From positions 833,685 through 897,684 of the forward strand of contig NZ_CP013437.1 of the NCBI RefSeq assembly GCF_001718795.1: a stretch of 64,000 bases of DNA, written 5' to 3'. Both the position numbers and the translations under genes were made by a program. Source of the DNA: Burkholderia latens. Its GTDB lineage: Bacteria; Pseudomonadota; Gammaproteobacteria; Burkholderiales; Burkholderiaceae. Shown here in pieces: positions 1 through 8,616 of the stretch. The notes below the pieces were generated by a model that searched no databases, was not told where the DNA came from, and was given only the letters and a program-made list of their open reading frames with translations. The first letter of the stretch is position 1. Every line of letters begins with the position of its first letter.

Positions 1-267
1 TCGGATGCGCCGTGGAACGAGTCGGGCTGGAAGAATGCGAAGTTCGATCAGCTGCTGCTCGCCGCACGTTCGGAAACCGACGACGCGAAGCGCAAGCAGA
101 TGTACGGCGACATGCAGGTGATCGTGGCGCAGCAGGGCCGCGTCGGCATTCCGGCCTTCATCAGCTTCCTCGACGGCTACGACAAGCGGCTGGCCGGTCT
201 CGGTTCGATCCCGACCGGCGGGATGATGGGCTTCATGTTCGCCGAGAACGTGTGGTGGAACGCATGA
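1..267 (+). CDS. Peptide-type ABC transporter substrate-binding protein (C-terminal end only)
   Basis: Only the last 88 codons lie in the window, in frame from base 1 to the TGA at 265-267. The tail has the look of family 5 (DppA/OppA-like) periplasmic binding proteins, with a segment of the type KRKQMYGDMQ followed by a final strand ending in VWWNA. Two permeases and a double ATPase of the dipeptide/nickel class follow directly, which supports the assignment. It would capture a peptide or peptide-like ligand in the periplasm. The ligand cannot be read from this fragment. A strong hairpin terminator follows the stop codon. Confidence 0.75.
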   Translation, partial: SDAPWNESGWKNAKFDQLLLAARSETDDAKRKQMYGDMQVIVAQQGRVGIPAFISFLDGYDKRLAGLGSIPTGGMMGFMFAENVWWNA

Positions 268-282
268 CGTTGTCGTTGGCCG

Positions 283-328
283 CCGCGCGGCCGGTGCGGG
301 CCACCGCACCGGCCACGCGCGGTTTTTT
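283..328 (+). terminator. Intrinsic terminator/attenuator between binding protein and permease
   Basis: An 11-bp perfect stem (GGCCGGTGCGG, 289-299, pairing with 304-314) has a 4-nt loop. It is extended by an outer CCGCG/CGCGG pairing and followed directly by six T residues (323-328). It sits between the binding-protein stop and the permease start at 344. In binding-protein transporters such a site usually lets the binding protein be made in excess over the membrane parts. Partial read-through is inferred, since I see no separate promoter in the 15 bases that remain before the permease. Confidence 0.8.
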
Positions 329-343
329 CGGGAGTGCCGCTCC

Positions 344-1297
344 ATGAACCGAGTTCTCATTGGCCTGATCGGCCGGCGCGTCGCGATCACCGCGCTCACG
401 TTGCTGATCGTGTCCGCGATCATCTTCACGATCACGAACCTGCTGCCGGGCGACGCCGCCCAGGCGGCGCTCGGGCAGTCGGCGACGCCTGAGACGATCG
501 CCGCGCTGCGCCAGCAGTTCGGCCTCGACATGCCGGCTCACGTACGCTATCTGCACTGGCTCGCCGGCCTGTTGCACGGCGATTTCGGCCGGTCGCTGTC
601 CGGCGACATGCCGGTGTCGGAAATGATCGGCGGGCGCCTGCCGAAATCGCTCACGCTCGCGGCGATCACGACCGCCGTGTCGGTGCCGATCGCGCTGTTG
701 CTCGGGATCCTCGCGGCAGTCAAGCGCGAGTCGGCGATCGACCGCGTGATCAGCCTCGGCACGCTGTCGCTGGTCGCGACGCCGGAGTTCCTGATCGCGA
801 CGGTCGCCGTGCTCGTGCTGGCGGTGAAGCTGCACTGGCTGTCCGCGTTGTCCTACAGCGGCCCGATCGAAAGCGTGCACGATTTCCTGCGCGCGTACGC
901 GATGCCGGTGCTGACGCTGTGCGCCGTCGTGATCGCGCAGATGGCACGCATGACGCGCGCCGCGGTGATCGAGCAGTTGAGCGCGTCGTATGTCGAGATG
1001 GCCGTGCTCAAGGGCGCGAGCCCCGCGCGCGTCGTGCTGCGCCATGCGTTGCCGAACGCGATCGGCCCGATCGCCAACGCGATCGCGTTGAGCCTGTCGT
1101 ATCTGCTCGGCGGCGTGATCGTCGTCGAGACGATCTTCAACTATCCGGGGCTCGCGAGCCTGATGGTCGACGCCGTCAGCAATCGCGATTTCCCGCTGGT
1201 CCAGGCGTGCACGCTGATCTTCTGCGTCGCTTACCTGACGCTCGTGCTGTTCGCCGACCTGTGCTCGATCGTGTCGAACCCGCGACTGCGCACCTGA
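344..1297 (+). CDS. ABC transporter permease, DppB/OppB family
   Basis: 317 residues, the normal size for the first permease of dipeptide/oligopeptide importers. It has an N-terminal membrane segment, a periplasmic stretch with the GDFGRSL motif typical of DppB-type proteins, and five further hydrophobic segments. The cytoplasmic EAA-like loop reads VLKGASPARVVLRHALPNAI. An SD-like GGGAG (331-335) precedes the ATG. The protein would form half of the inner-membrane channel with the next gene. Directly before it is a terminator hairpin, so its expression may be attenuated relative to the binding protein. Confidence 0.9.
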   Translation: MNRVLIGLIGRRVAITALTLLIVSAIIFTITNLLPGDAAQAALGQSATPETIAALRQQFGLDMPAHVRYLHWLAGLLHGDFGRSLSGDMPVSEMIGGRLPKSLTLAAITTAVSVPIALLLGILAAVKRESAIDRVISLGTLSLVATPEFLIATVAVLVLAVKLHWLSALSYSGPIESVHDFLRAYAMPVLTLCAVVIAQMARMTRAAVIEQLSASYVEMAVLKGASPARVVLRHALPNAIGPIANAIALSLSYLLGGVIVVETIFNYPGLASLMVDAVSNRDFPLVQACTLIFCVAYLTLVLFADLCSIVSNPRLRT

Positions 1298-1327
1298 GTG
1301 TTTGGTCTTTCTTCCGAGATGCCGCCC

Positions 1328-2284
1328 ATGCAACCGATCGAACCCGTACAACGCAGCAGCGCGCTGCCGCCATCCGGCGACCCGCCCGTCGGGCGGGGCA
1401 GCGTGCCGCCTGCCGCGCCTGCCCCCGACCAGCCGCGCAAGCGCCGCGGCCCGCGCATCGCACTGACGGCCGGCGGCCGCGCCGGCCTGTCGATGGTCGG
1501 CCTGATGCTGTTCGTCGCCGCGTTCGCGCCGCTGCTCGCGCCGCACGACGTCGGCGCGATCGTCACGCCTGACGTGTTCGCGCCGTTCAGCGCGAAGCTC
1601 CCGTTCGGCTCGGACTTCCTTGGCCGCGACATGCTGAGCCGGATCCTGTACGGCACGCGGCTGACCGTGCTGCTCGCGCTCGCGGCAGTGCTGCTCGCCG
1701 CGCTGACCGGCACGACGCTCGGTCTGCTCGCGACCGTGTCGGGCCGGGCGGTCGACGAAACGATGAGCCGGCTGCTCGATGCGCTCACATCGATTCCGTC
1801 GAAGATGTTCGCGCTGATGTTCGTCGCCGCGTTCGGCTCGTCGCTGCCGTTGCTGGTCCTCACCGCGGCGGTCAGCTACATGCCCGGCTCGTACCGGATC
1901 GCACGCGCGCTCGCGATCAACATCAGCACGCTCGAATTCGTGCAGGTGGCGAAAGCGCGCGGCGAGAGCGCGCTGTACATCGCGTGCGTCGAGATGCTGC
2001 CGAACATGATTCATCCGATGCTCGCCGATACCGGATTGCGCTTCACGTTCGTCGTGCTGCTGCTGAGCGGCCTGAGCTTTCTCGGGCTCGGCGTGCAGCC
2101 GCCGTACGCGGACCTCGGCTCGCTCGTACGCGAGAACATCGCGAGCCTCGGCGACGGCTCGGCCGTCGCGATCATGCCTGCGGTCGCGATCGCGATCCTG
2201 ACGGTGGGCGTCAACCTGTTGATCGACGGCCTGCCGCATCGCGGCCGCCGCAAGGGCGCGGCCCCGGCCGCGGGAGAACACTGA
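1328..2284 (+). CDS. ABC transporter permease, DppC/OppC family
   Basis: The second permease of the importer, 318 residues from the ATG at 1328. In-frame starts at 1298 (GTG, touching the previous stop) and 1319 also exist; a GAG-type SD sits best before 1328. A proline-rich cytoplasmic N-terminus of about 50 residues precedes the first membrane helix. The DppC hallmark FGSDFLGRDMLSRILYGTR is present, and the EAA loop contains VAKARGESALYIACVEML. The gene ends in a TGATG overlap with the ATPase gene, so translation of the two is probably coupled. Confidence 0.88.
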   Translation: MQPIEPVQRSSALPPSGDPPVGRGSVPPAAPAPDQPRKRRGPRIALTAGGRAGLSMVGLMLFVAAFAPLLAPHDVGAIVTPDVFAPFSAKLPFGSDFLGRDMLSRILYGTRLTVLLALAAVLLAALTGTTLGLLATVSGRAVDETMSRLLDALTSIPSKMFALMFVAAFGSSLPLLVLTAAVSYMPGSYRIARALAINISTLEFVQVAKARGESALYIACVEMLPNMIHPMLADTGLRFTFVVLLLSGLSFLGLGVQPPYADLGSLVRENIASLGDGSAVAIMPAVAIAILTVGVNLLIDGLPHRGRRKGAAPAAGEH

Positions 2285-4158
2285 TGCGAGATCAATCGAC
2301 TCCGCTCGTCGAGGTGCGCGGGCTGCGCGTCGTCGGCGGCCGCCCGGGCGGCGCGGAAACGACGATCGTTCATGACGTCGACTTCGACATCGCGCGCGGC
2401 GAGGTGCTCGCGCTGATCGGCGAATCGGGCTCCGGCAAGACGACGATCGCGCTGTCGCTGATGGGCCATGCGCGCACCGGTTGCCGGATCGCCGCCGGCT
2501 CGGTGAAGATCGGCGGCACGGACGTCTGTACGCTGTCCGCGCAGGGCCTGACCGCACTGCGCGGCCGCAAGGTCGCGTATATCGCGCAGAGCGCAGCCGC
2601 CGCGTTCAACCCGTCGCGCACGATTCTCGACCAGGTGATCGAGAGCGCGCTGATCCACAAGACGATGTCGAAGCGCGACGCGCAGGCGAAGGCGGTCGAG
2701 CTGTTCCGCGCGCTCGCGCTGCCGGAGCCCGAGACGATCGGCGCGCGCTATCCGCACCAGGTGTCGGGCGGCCAGCTGCAGCGGCTGATGGCCGCGATGG
2801 CGCTGATCACCGATCCTGAACTCGTGATTCTCGACGAGCCGACCACCGCGCTCGACGTGACCACGCAGATCGACGTGCTGCAGGCGTTCAAGAGCGTGAT
2901 CCGGCGCTGCGGGATGAGCGCGGTATACGTGTCGCATGATCTGGCCGTGGTCGCGCAGATGGCCGACCGGATCGTCGTGCTGAGCGAAGGCGTGATCCGC
3001 GAGACCGGCGGCACCGAACAGATCCTGCACGCACCCGCGCATCCGTACACGCAAAGCCTGATCGCGGCGGTCACGCCGAACGGTGCGCAGCGCGACGAAA
3101 AACCGGCGCCGGCCGAACCGGCGCCGCTGCTCGACGTGCGCGGCGCGGTCGCCGGCTACGGCGGCCGGACGGCGAAGGGCTGGCCCGCGAAGCTGATCCT
3201 GCACGAAGTCGACTTGCGGATCGGGCGCGGCCAGACGGTCGGCGTGATTGGCGAGTCGGGCTCCGGCAAGACGACGCTCGCGAAAGTGATCGCCGGTCTC
3301 GTGCCGGCGACGGCCGGGCAGATCCTGCTCGACGGCGAGCCGCTCGCGCTCGATGCGGCCAAGCGCACGAAGGAGCAGCACCGTCGCGTGCAGATCGTGT
3401 TCCAGAACGCGGACACCGCGCTCAATCCGGTGCATACCGTCGAGCGCACGCTCGCGCGGCCGCTCGCGTTCTATCACGGGATCAAGGGCGCGCGTGCGCG
3501 TCGGCGCGTCGCCGAACTGCTCGACCTCGTGCGGCTGCCGCAGGCGGTCGCCGCGCGGCGCACCGGAGAGTTGTCCGGCGGGCAGAAGCAGCGCGTGAAC
3601 CTCGCGCGCGCGCTTGCCGCCGAGCCCGACCTGATCCTGTGCGACGAGGTCACGTCCGCACTCGACACCGTGGTCGGCGCCGCGATCATGGATCTGCTGC
3701 GCGATCTGCAGGCGAAACTCGGCGTGTCATACGTGTTTATCACGCACGACATCGCGAAGGTCCGCGCGATCAGCGACGACATCGTCGTGCTGTACGCGGG
3801 CCGGCGTGTCGAAACCGGTAGCCGCGATGCGCTGTGCGCGCCGCCTTATCACCCGTATTCGCATCTGCTGGTGTCGTCGGCCCCTGAACTCCGCGCGGGC
3901 TGGCTCGACGATGCGGCCGAGCGTTGCCGGCGGCCGCTGGCGCCGATCGGCGAACGCGCCGACGACGCGCAGCTGTGTCCGTTCCTGTCGCGCTGCGCGA
4001 TGCGCATGGACGGCGTGTGCAACCGGACGGCCCCGGCGCTGCGCACGCTCGGCAACGGTGCGCAGGTGCTGTGCCACCGCAGCGAGGAAGACCTCGCACG
4101 TTTCCAGGCCGGCCCGGTGCAGGCGAGCACGGCGCCGGTGCAGCCGGTGCGGCTGTAA
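2284..4158 (+). CDS. Fused dual ABC ATPase (DppD-DppF type) of the peptide importer
   Basis: 624 residues carrying two complete ABC modules in one chain, as in GsiA or YejF. The first has Walker A GESGSGKT at about residues 46-53, signature VSGGQLQR and Walker B ILDEPTTALD. The second has its own GESGSGKT, signature LSGGQKQR and LCDEVTSALD, where the usual proline after DE is V. After the second module comes the oligopeptide-transporter C-terminal extension with its cysteines (CPFLSRCAMRMDGVC), which in related proteins can bind an Fe-S cluster. It energises the importer formed by the preceding two permeases. Start: ATG at 2284 overlapping the upstream stop. Confidence 0.92.
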   Translation: MRDQSTPLVEVRGLRVVGGRPGGAETTIVHDVDFDIARGEVLALIGESGSGKTTIALSLMGHARTGCRIAAGSVKIGGTDVCTLSAQGLTALRGRKVAYIAQSAAAAFNPSRTILDQVIESALIHKTMSKRDAQAKAVELFRALALPEPETIGARYPHQVSGGQLQRLMAAMALITDPELVILDEPTTALDVTTQIDVLQAFKSVIRRCGMSAVYVSHDLAVVAQMADRIVVLSEGVIRETGGTEQILHAPAHPYTQSLIAAVTPNGAQRDEKPAPAEPAPLLDVRGAVAGYGGRTAKGWPAKLILHEVDLRIGRGQTVGVIGESGSGKTTLAKVIAGLVPATAGQILLDGEPLALDAAKRTKEQHRRVQIVFQNADTALNPVHTVERTLARPLAFYHGIKGARARRRVAELLDLVRLPQAVAARRTGELSGGQKQRVNLARALAAEPDLILCDEVTSALDTVVGAAIMDLLRDLQAKLGVSYVFITHDIAKVRAISDDIVVLYAGRRVETGSRDALCAPPYHPYSHLLVSSAPELRAGWLDDAAERCRRPLAPIGERADDAQLCPFLSRCAMRMDGVCNRTAPALRTLGNGAQVLCHRSEEDLARFQAGPVQASTAPVQPVRL

Positions 4159-4360
4159 TGCAGGCGATCGTTCGTTCACGGCGTGCTCGCGTGTACCGGC
4201 GATCGGCATTGCGCATAGTGTGCTGCGGCAGTCGAACAAAACAGCGAATTGCACGTGTGCTGCGCGCGAATACGCGGCAACTGCGCTTTTTGACGGTGAT
4301 TAAATGAGTGTCACTGAACGGTCGCCGATCGTCGTCACCGGAATGCTCGAGAGACATTCG

Positions 4361-5638
4361 ATGAAACTGGAATCGTACTGGCTGGATACCCGCCCCGGGT
4401 TTCGCGGGGGCCGTGACGGCCCCGTCGAAGGGCGCGCCGACGTGGTCGTCATCGGCGGCGGCTTCACCGGATTGTCCGCGGCGCTCGCGCTCGCGCAGCG
4501 CGGCGTGTCGGTGGTCGTGCTCGAAGCCGCGCAGGTCGCGAGTGAAGCGTCGGGCCGCAACGGCGGCCAGTGCAATACCGGCGTCGCGCAGGACTTCGCG
4601 TCGCTCGCGGCGCGGATCGGCATCGAGCCCGCGAAGCAGTTTTATCGCGCGTACGAAAGCGCGGTGAAAAGCGTCGAGACGATCGTTGCCGAACACGCGA
4701 TCGACTGCGACTTCCGACGCGCGGGAAAGCTGAAGCTCGCCGCGAAACCGCAGCATTTCGCGGGCCTCGAAAAGACCTTCGACGCGTTGCGCCGCGATGT
4801 CGATCCGGACATCGAACTGATCGAGCCGTCGCGAATCCGCGATGAAGTCGCGTCCGACGGTTTCTACGGCGGGCTCCTGCAGCGCAACGGCGCGCAGATG
4901 CACATGGGCAAGTTCGGCGTGGGCCTCGCACACGCGGCCGTGCGGGCCGGCGCGCGCATCTACGAGCACGCAGCCGTCACGCAGCTCGAGCGTCTCGACG
5001 GCGAGCGTCACACGATCACATGCACGCGCGGCGCGATCGTCGCCGAGCGCGTGCTGGTGGCGACCGGCGCGTCGCAGCATGGGCCGTTCGCGTGGTTCCG
5101 GCGGCGCATCGCGCCGGTCGGCAGCTTCATCGTCGTGACCGAACCGCTGCCGGAGGCACAGCTGAACCGGCTCCTTCCGCAGCGCCGCGCGTACGTGACG
5201 TCGCGCCAGATCGGCAACTACTTCCGCGTGACGCCCGACAACCGGCTGCTGTTCGGCGGACGCGCGCGCTTCGCGATGTCGAGCCCGCGCTCCGACTCGA
5301 AGAGCGGCGACGTCCTGCGTGCCGGCATGGCCGGGTATTTCCCGGAACTCGCCAACGTGCGGCTCGACTACTGCTGGGGCGGGCTGGTGGACATCACCGC
5401 CGACCGGCTGCCGCGCGCGGGCCAGCACGACGGGCTCTATTACTCGATGGGCTACAGCGGCCACGGCGTGCAGATGTCGGTGCACATGGGCCGCGTGATG
5501 GCCGACGTGCTGTACGGCGCGGCCGCGTCGAACCCGTGGCGCGAGCTCGACTGGCCGGCGATGCCGGGGCATTTCGGGCACGCGTGGTTCCTGCCGATCG
5601 TCGGCGCGTATTACCGGATGCAGGATTTCCTGCACTGA
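4361..5638 (+). CDS. FAD-dependent oxidoreductase, PuuB/DadA-like (copy 1)
   Basis: 425 residues from ATG 4361. The ATG at 4304 is in frame, but a GAGAG-type SD lies before 4361 and the paralogue at 8617 begins at the equivalent residue. The N-terminus has the Rossmann FAD motif VVVIGGGFTGLSAA followed by SGRNGGQ. Both are characteristic of gamma-glutamylputrescine oxidase (PuuB) and related amine oxidoreductases in the DAO superfamily. A C-terminal GYSGHGVQ motif closes the FAD site. Such enzymes oxidise a C-N bond to an imine and release an aldehyde plus ammonia. Placement after the importer and before an aldehyde dehydrogenase fits that role; the actual amine is unknown. Confidence 0.85.
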   Translation: MKLESYWLDTRPGFRGGRDGPVEGRADVVVIGGGFTGLSAALALAQRGVSVVVLEAAQVASEASGRNGGQCNTGVAQDFASLAARIGIEPAKQFYRAYESAVKSVETIVAEHAIDCDFRRAGKLKLAAKPQHFAGLEKTFDALRRDVDPDIELIEPSRIRDEVASDGFYGGLLQRNGAQMHMGKFGVGLAHAAVRAGARIYEHAAVTQLERLDGERHTITCTRGAIVAERVLVATGASQHGPFAWFRRRIAPVGSFIVVTEPLPEAQLNRLLPQRRAYVTSRQIGNYFRVTPDNRLLFGGRARFAMSSPRSDSKSGDVLRAGMAGYFPELANVRLDYCWGGLVDITADRLPRAGQHDGLYYSMGYSGHGVQMSVHMGRVMADVLYGAAASNPWRELDWPAMPGHFGHAWFLPIVGAYYRMQDFLH

Positions 5639-5720
5639 TGCGCATGCGTCGAGGACCGGATATGACAGCACGAATCATTTGCCCGCTCGGCGCGCGGGCG
5701 ACAGCATGAGGACCGCCAGC

Positions 5721-6176
5721 ATGGCCACCCTGTTCCAGGACGCGGTAGAAGGCACGATGCCGCGCGCGCCGCGTGTCGCGCGGCCCGTGTCGCCGGCAAT
5801 CGCCGACGTGCTGCGCACGATCGACGCGTCGTTCGCGCAACCGCTGAATCTCGACACGCTGGCGGCCGTCGCGGGCCTGAGCGTGTCGCGCTTCACCGCA
5901 CGCTTTCGCAGCGAAGTGGGCTTGTCGCCGCATCGCTATTTGTGCGCGGTGCGGGTGCGCCGCGCGCAGGATCTGTTGCGCGCCGGCCTCGCGCCTTCGC
6001 TCGTGGCGACCGAGGTCGGCTTCTTCGATCAGAGCCACCTCGGCCGGCATTTCCGGCGCGTGCTCGGGATCACGCCGCGCGATTATGTCGCCGCGCGGCC
6101 GGCCGGCGCAACGGCGCGAGCGTTGCCGATGCGCGCGCGTGCCGAGCACCGCGACGCGGCGTGTCATGTCGTGTAG
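5721..6176 (+). CDS. Short AraC-family DNA-binding protein
   Basis: 151 residues containing essentially only the AraC/XylS double helix-turn-helix: DTLAAVAGLSVSRFTARFRS and, later, ATEVGFFDQSHLGRHFRRVL. The N-terminal ligand-binding domain of normal AraC proteins (about 280-300 residues) is absent, as in SoxS/MarA-size regulators. I chose ATG 5721 because TGAGGA lies 8 bases upstream; ATGs at 5679 and 5706 are also in frame. It sits between oxidoreductase genes of the putative amine pathway and may regulate them. Whether a ligand is sensed, and how, cannot be told. Confidence 0.82.
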   Translation: MATLFQDAVEGTMPRAPRVARPVSPAIADVLRTIDASFAQPLNLDTLAAVAGLSVSRFTARFRSEVGLSPHRYLCAVRVRRAQDLLRAGLAPSLVATEVGFFDQSHLGRHFRRVLGITPRDYVAARPAGATARALPMRARAEHRDAACHVV

Positions 6177-6420
6177 GGCAGTGGATGGGCGCGAACGTCA
6201 TTCAGCGCGTGGCATGCGCGCGATCGATGCCGAAGCACACGGCCCGCGCACATCGAGCGCAACGCGCGCCGGCCGCGAGACCGAGCGCGTTCGCCGGCAG
6301 CGCCCGATTCGCGACAGTTCGATGTCCCGAGGGCGAGCGAACGGCGAGCCTTCGAACGACGATTTCACATACCGCGCGACGGGCGCCGAACGGCACCGTC
6401 GCGACCATGCAGGAGCAGAA

Positions 6421-7155
6421 ATGACCGCAGTTTTCGTATTGCATCGTGCCGACGGGGCGGCCAATCCGACCGTGTTGCGCAAGCAGGCGTTCGGCGCGGA
6501 CGATCCTTTCGCGGAACACCGCGAGATCGCGTGGGAAGGGCCCGACGCGATGGCCGCCGGGCGTATCGGCTTCGTCGGCGAGCTCGACGTCGCGAGTTAT
6601 CCGCATATCGAAACGCTCGTCGTCGTGTCGGGCGAGCTGACGCTCGAGACGGCCGGCGCCGCGCCGCTGGTGCTGGGTGCGGGGGAAGGGGCCGTCATCG
6701 GCGGCGGCACGGCGCTTCGCGCGAGCGCGGCAGCGCCGGTGCTCGCGATGTTCTGCGCAGCCGCGTGCGCGCAGCCGACGAAACGCGGACTGTTCCGGCT
6801 GCGCGCCGACGCCGACTTCAAGCCGTCGTCGACGTTGCCCGCGGAGGTGCTGCTCGGCCCCGCGCCGCAATGCCGCAGCGACAACGTGTTCATCGACGAC
6901 GGTGCCGAATACTGCGCGGGCGCGTGGGATTCGACGCCGTATCACCGGATCGTGCGCCCGCATCGCGTGAACGAGTTCATGTTCCTGCTGGCCGGCGGCG
7001 TGCGGTTTGCCGCGCCGGACGGCAGCGTGCTGTCGCTCGGCGCCGGCGATGCGCTGTTCGTGCCGCGCGGCGCGTCGATCGGCTGGGAAAGCAGCGAGCG
7101 CGTGGCGAAGTTCTACGTCGTGCAAAACGTCCAAGCATCCACCGAACGAGACTGA
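6421..7155 (+). CDS. Bicupin protein (EutQ/DUF861-like)
   Basis: 244 residues, two consecutive cupin modules. Module one has the region around SYPHIETLVVVSGELTLET. Module two has RIVRPHRVNEFMFLLAGGVR followed by GDALFVPRG. The second shows the usual cupin pattern H-x-x-x-E before a G-rich turn; the first has lost most metal-ligand histidines. An AGGAG SD lies 6 bases before ATG 6421. Two bases separate its stop from the next ATG, so it belongs to the same transcript as the FAD oxidoreductase. Proteins of this class are often small-molecule sensors or isomerase/dioxygenase-like enzymes; no specific activity is claimed. Confidence 0.75.
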   Translation: MTAVFVLHRADGAANPTVLRKQAFGADDPFAEHREIAWEGPDAMAAGRIGFVGELDVASYPHIETLVVVSGELTLETAGAAPLVLGAGEGAVIGGGTALRASAAAPVLAMFCAAACAQPTKRGLFRLRADADFKPSSTLPAEVLLGPAPQCRSDNVFIDDGAEYCAGAWDSTPYHRIVRPHRVNEFMFLLAGGVRFAAPDGSVLSLGAGDALFVPRGASIGWESSERVAKFYVVQNVQASTERD

Positions 7156-7157
7156 CC

Positions 7158-8483
7158 ATGTCCCCTCCGCTGCGCCATATCGAAACGCGGCCCACGCCGC
7201 CCGCTTCGGCCGACGTCGTCGTGATCGGCGGCGGCATCATCGGCGTCTTCACCGCGTACTACCTTGCGCGGCGCGGGGTGTCGGTCGCGCTGGTCGAGAA
7301 AGGCCGAATCGGCGCCGAGCAGTCGAGCCGCAACTGGGGCTGGTGCCGGCAGCAGAACCGCGATGAGCGCGAGTTGCCGATGGCGAGCAAGAGCATCGAC
7401 CTGTGGGAACGATTCAGCGAGGAAACCGGCGAAGACACCGGCTTTCACCGCTGCGGGCTGCTGTACCTGAGCAACGACGACGACGAGCTGTCCCGCTGGG
7501 AAAGCTGGGGCGCGTTCGCGAAAACGGCCGGCGTCACCACATACATGCTCGACAGCAAGCAGGCGAGCGAGCGCGGGCGCGTGACGGGCCGGCAATGGAA
7601 GGGCGGCGTGTTCTCGCCGACCGACGGCACGGCCGACCCGGCCAAGGCCGCGCCGGCCGTTGCCGCCGCGCTGATCAGGCTCGGCGGCAGCGTGCACCAG
7701 CATTGCGCGGCGCGCGGCATCGAACTCGAGGGCGGCCGCGTCAGCGCGGTCGTCACCGAGGCCGGCGTGATCCGGACGAAGACGGTCGTCATGGCCGGCG
7801 GTGCGTGGGCGTCGTCGTTCTGCCGCCAGCTCGGCATCCGCTTTCCGCAAGCGTCGATCCGGCAGTCGATCCTCAGCGTGTCGCCGATCGAGCAGGCGCT
7901 GCCGGATGCGCTTTACACGTCCGGCGTGTCCGTGACGCGCCGCAGCGACGGACGCTACGCACTGGCGATCAGCGGCCGCGCGCGCGTGGACGTGACACCG
8001 CAGTTCCTGCGCTTCGCGCCGCAGTTCGTGCCGATGTTCGCGAAGCGCTGGCGGAATCTGCTGCCGGGCGGCCTCGAAGGGATGCGCGGCGGCCATGAAA
8101 CGCTGAAGCGCTGGCGCCTCGACGCGCCGACGCCGATGGAAGCCGTCCGCATTCTCGACCCGAAGCCTGACATGCCGACGGTCAACGAAACCTACCGCCG
8201 CGCGGTCGAGCTGCTGCCCGAACTGCGCGACGCGACGATCACGCACGCGTGGGCCGGGTATGTCGACAGTACGCCGGACGGCGTGCCCGGTATCGGCGAA
8301 GTGCCGGGCGTACCCGGCTTGATACTCGCGGCGGGTTTCTCGGGGCACGGCTTCGGAATCGGCCCCGGCGCCGGGCACCTGATCGCGGATCTCGCGACGG
8401 GCGCGCAGCCGCTGGTCGATCCGGTGCCGTATCAGCCGGCGCGGTTCAGCGATTCGGCATGGGGCAAGGTCGCGGATTTCTAG
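7158..8483 (+). CDS. FAD-dependent oxidoreductase, DadA-like (divergent third copy)
   Basis: 441 residues. The FAD-binding motif VVVIGGGIIGVFTAYYLARRG lies near residues 20-40, and EQSSRNWGWCRQQNRD follows where PuuB-like proteins have SGRNGGQ. The C-terminus contains GFSGHGFGIGPGAGHLIADL, the second FAD-contact motif of the DAO family. It is only distantly related to the two PuuB-like copies on either side and resembles D-amino-acid or opine-type dehydrogenases. Start ATG 7158 is two bases after the bicupin stop. It likely oxidises an amine or amino acid in the same pathway. Confidence 0.83.
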   Translation: MSPPLRHIETRPTPPASADVVVIGGGIIGVFTAYYLARRGVSVALVEKGRIGAEQSSRNWGWCRQQNRDERELPMASKSIDLWERFSEETGEDTGFHRCGLLYLSNDDDELSRWESWGAFAKTAGVTTYMLDSKQASERGRVTGRQWKGGVFSPTDGTADPAKAAPAVAAALIRLGGSVHQHCAARGIELEGGRVSAVVTEAGVIRTKTVVMAGGAWASSFCRQLGIRFPQASIRQSILSVSPIEQALPDALYTSGVSVTRRSDGRYALAISGRARVDVTPQFLRFAPQFVPMFAKRWRNLLPGGLEGMRGGHETLKRWRLDAPTPMEAVRILDPKPDMPTVNETYRRAVELLPELRDATITHAWAGYVDSTPDGVPGIGEVPGVPGLILAAGFSGHGFGIGPGAGHLIADLATGAQPLVDPVPYQPARFSDSAWGKVADF

Positions 8484-8487
8484 GCTC

Positions 8488-8513
8488 GCGCCGCCACGCG
8501 AAAGCGGTGGCGC
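8488..8513 (+). other. Intergenic hairpin
   Basis: An 8-bp stem with one G-T pair (GCGCCGCC, 8488-8495, with GGTGGCGC, 8506-8513) and a 10-nt loop, directly after the oxidoreductase stop. There is no T-run, so it may stabilise or partly terminate the message rather than act as an intrinsic terminator. Confidence 0.35.
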
Positions 8514-8616
8514 ACTATCGGCGATGTGCGGCGATGCGCGTTGCGCGCGAGCGGCCGGATCGATGCGGGCGCCTGGCACGTATGGTGGCCCGGCGCCGAC
8601 GGGATTGGAGTGTGTG

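Noticed and set aside
233..2557. Very long open frame antisense to the permease genes
   Set aside because: Arg/His-rich translation without any fold, on the opposite strand to well-supported transporter genes; a by-product of GC-biased third positions. The same applies to many other long antisense frames in the window.
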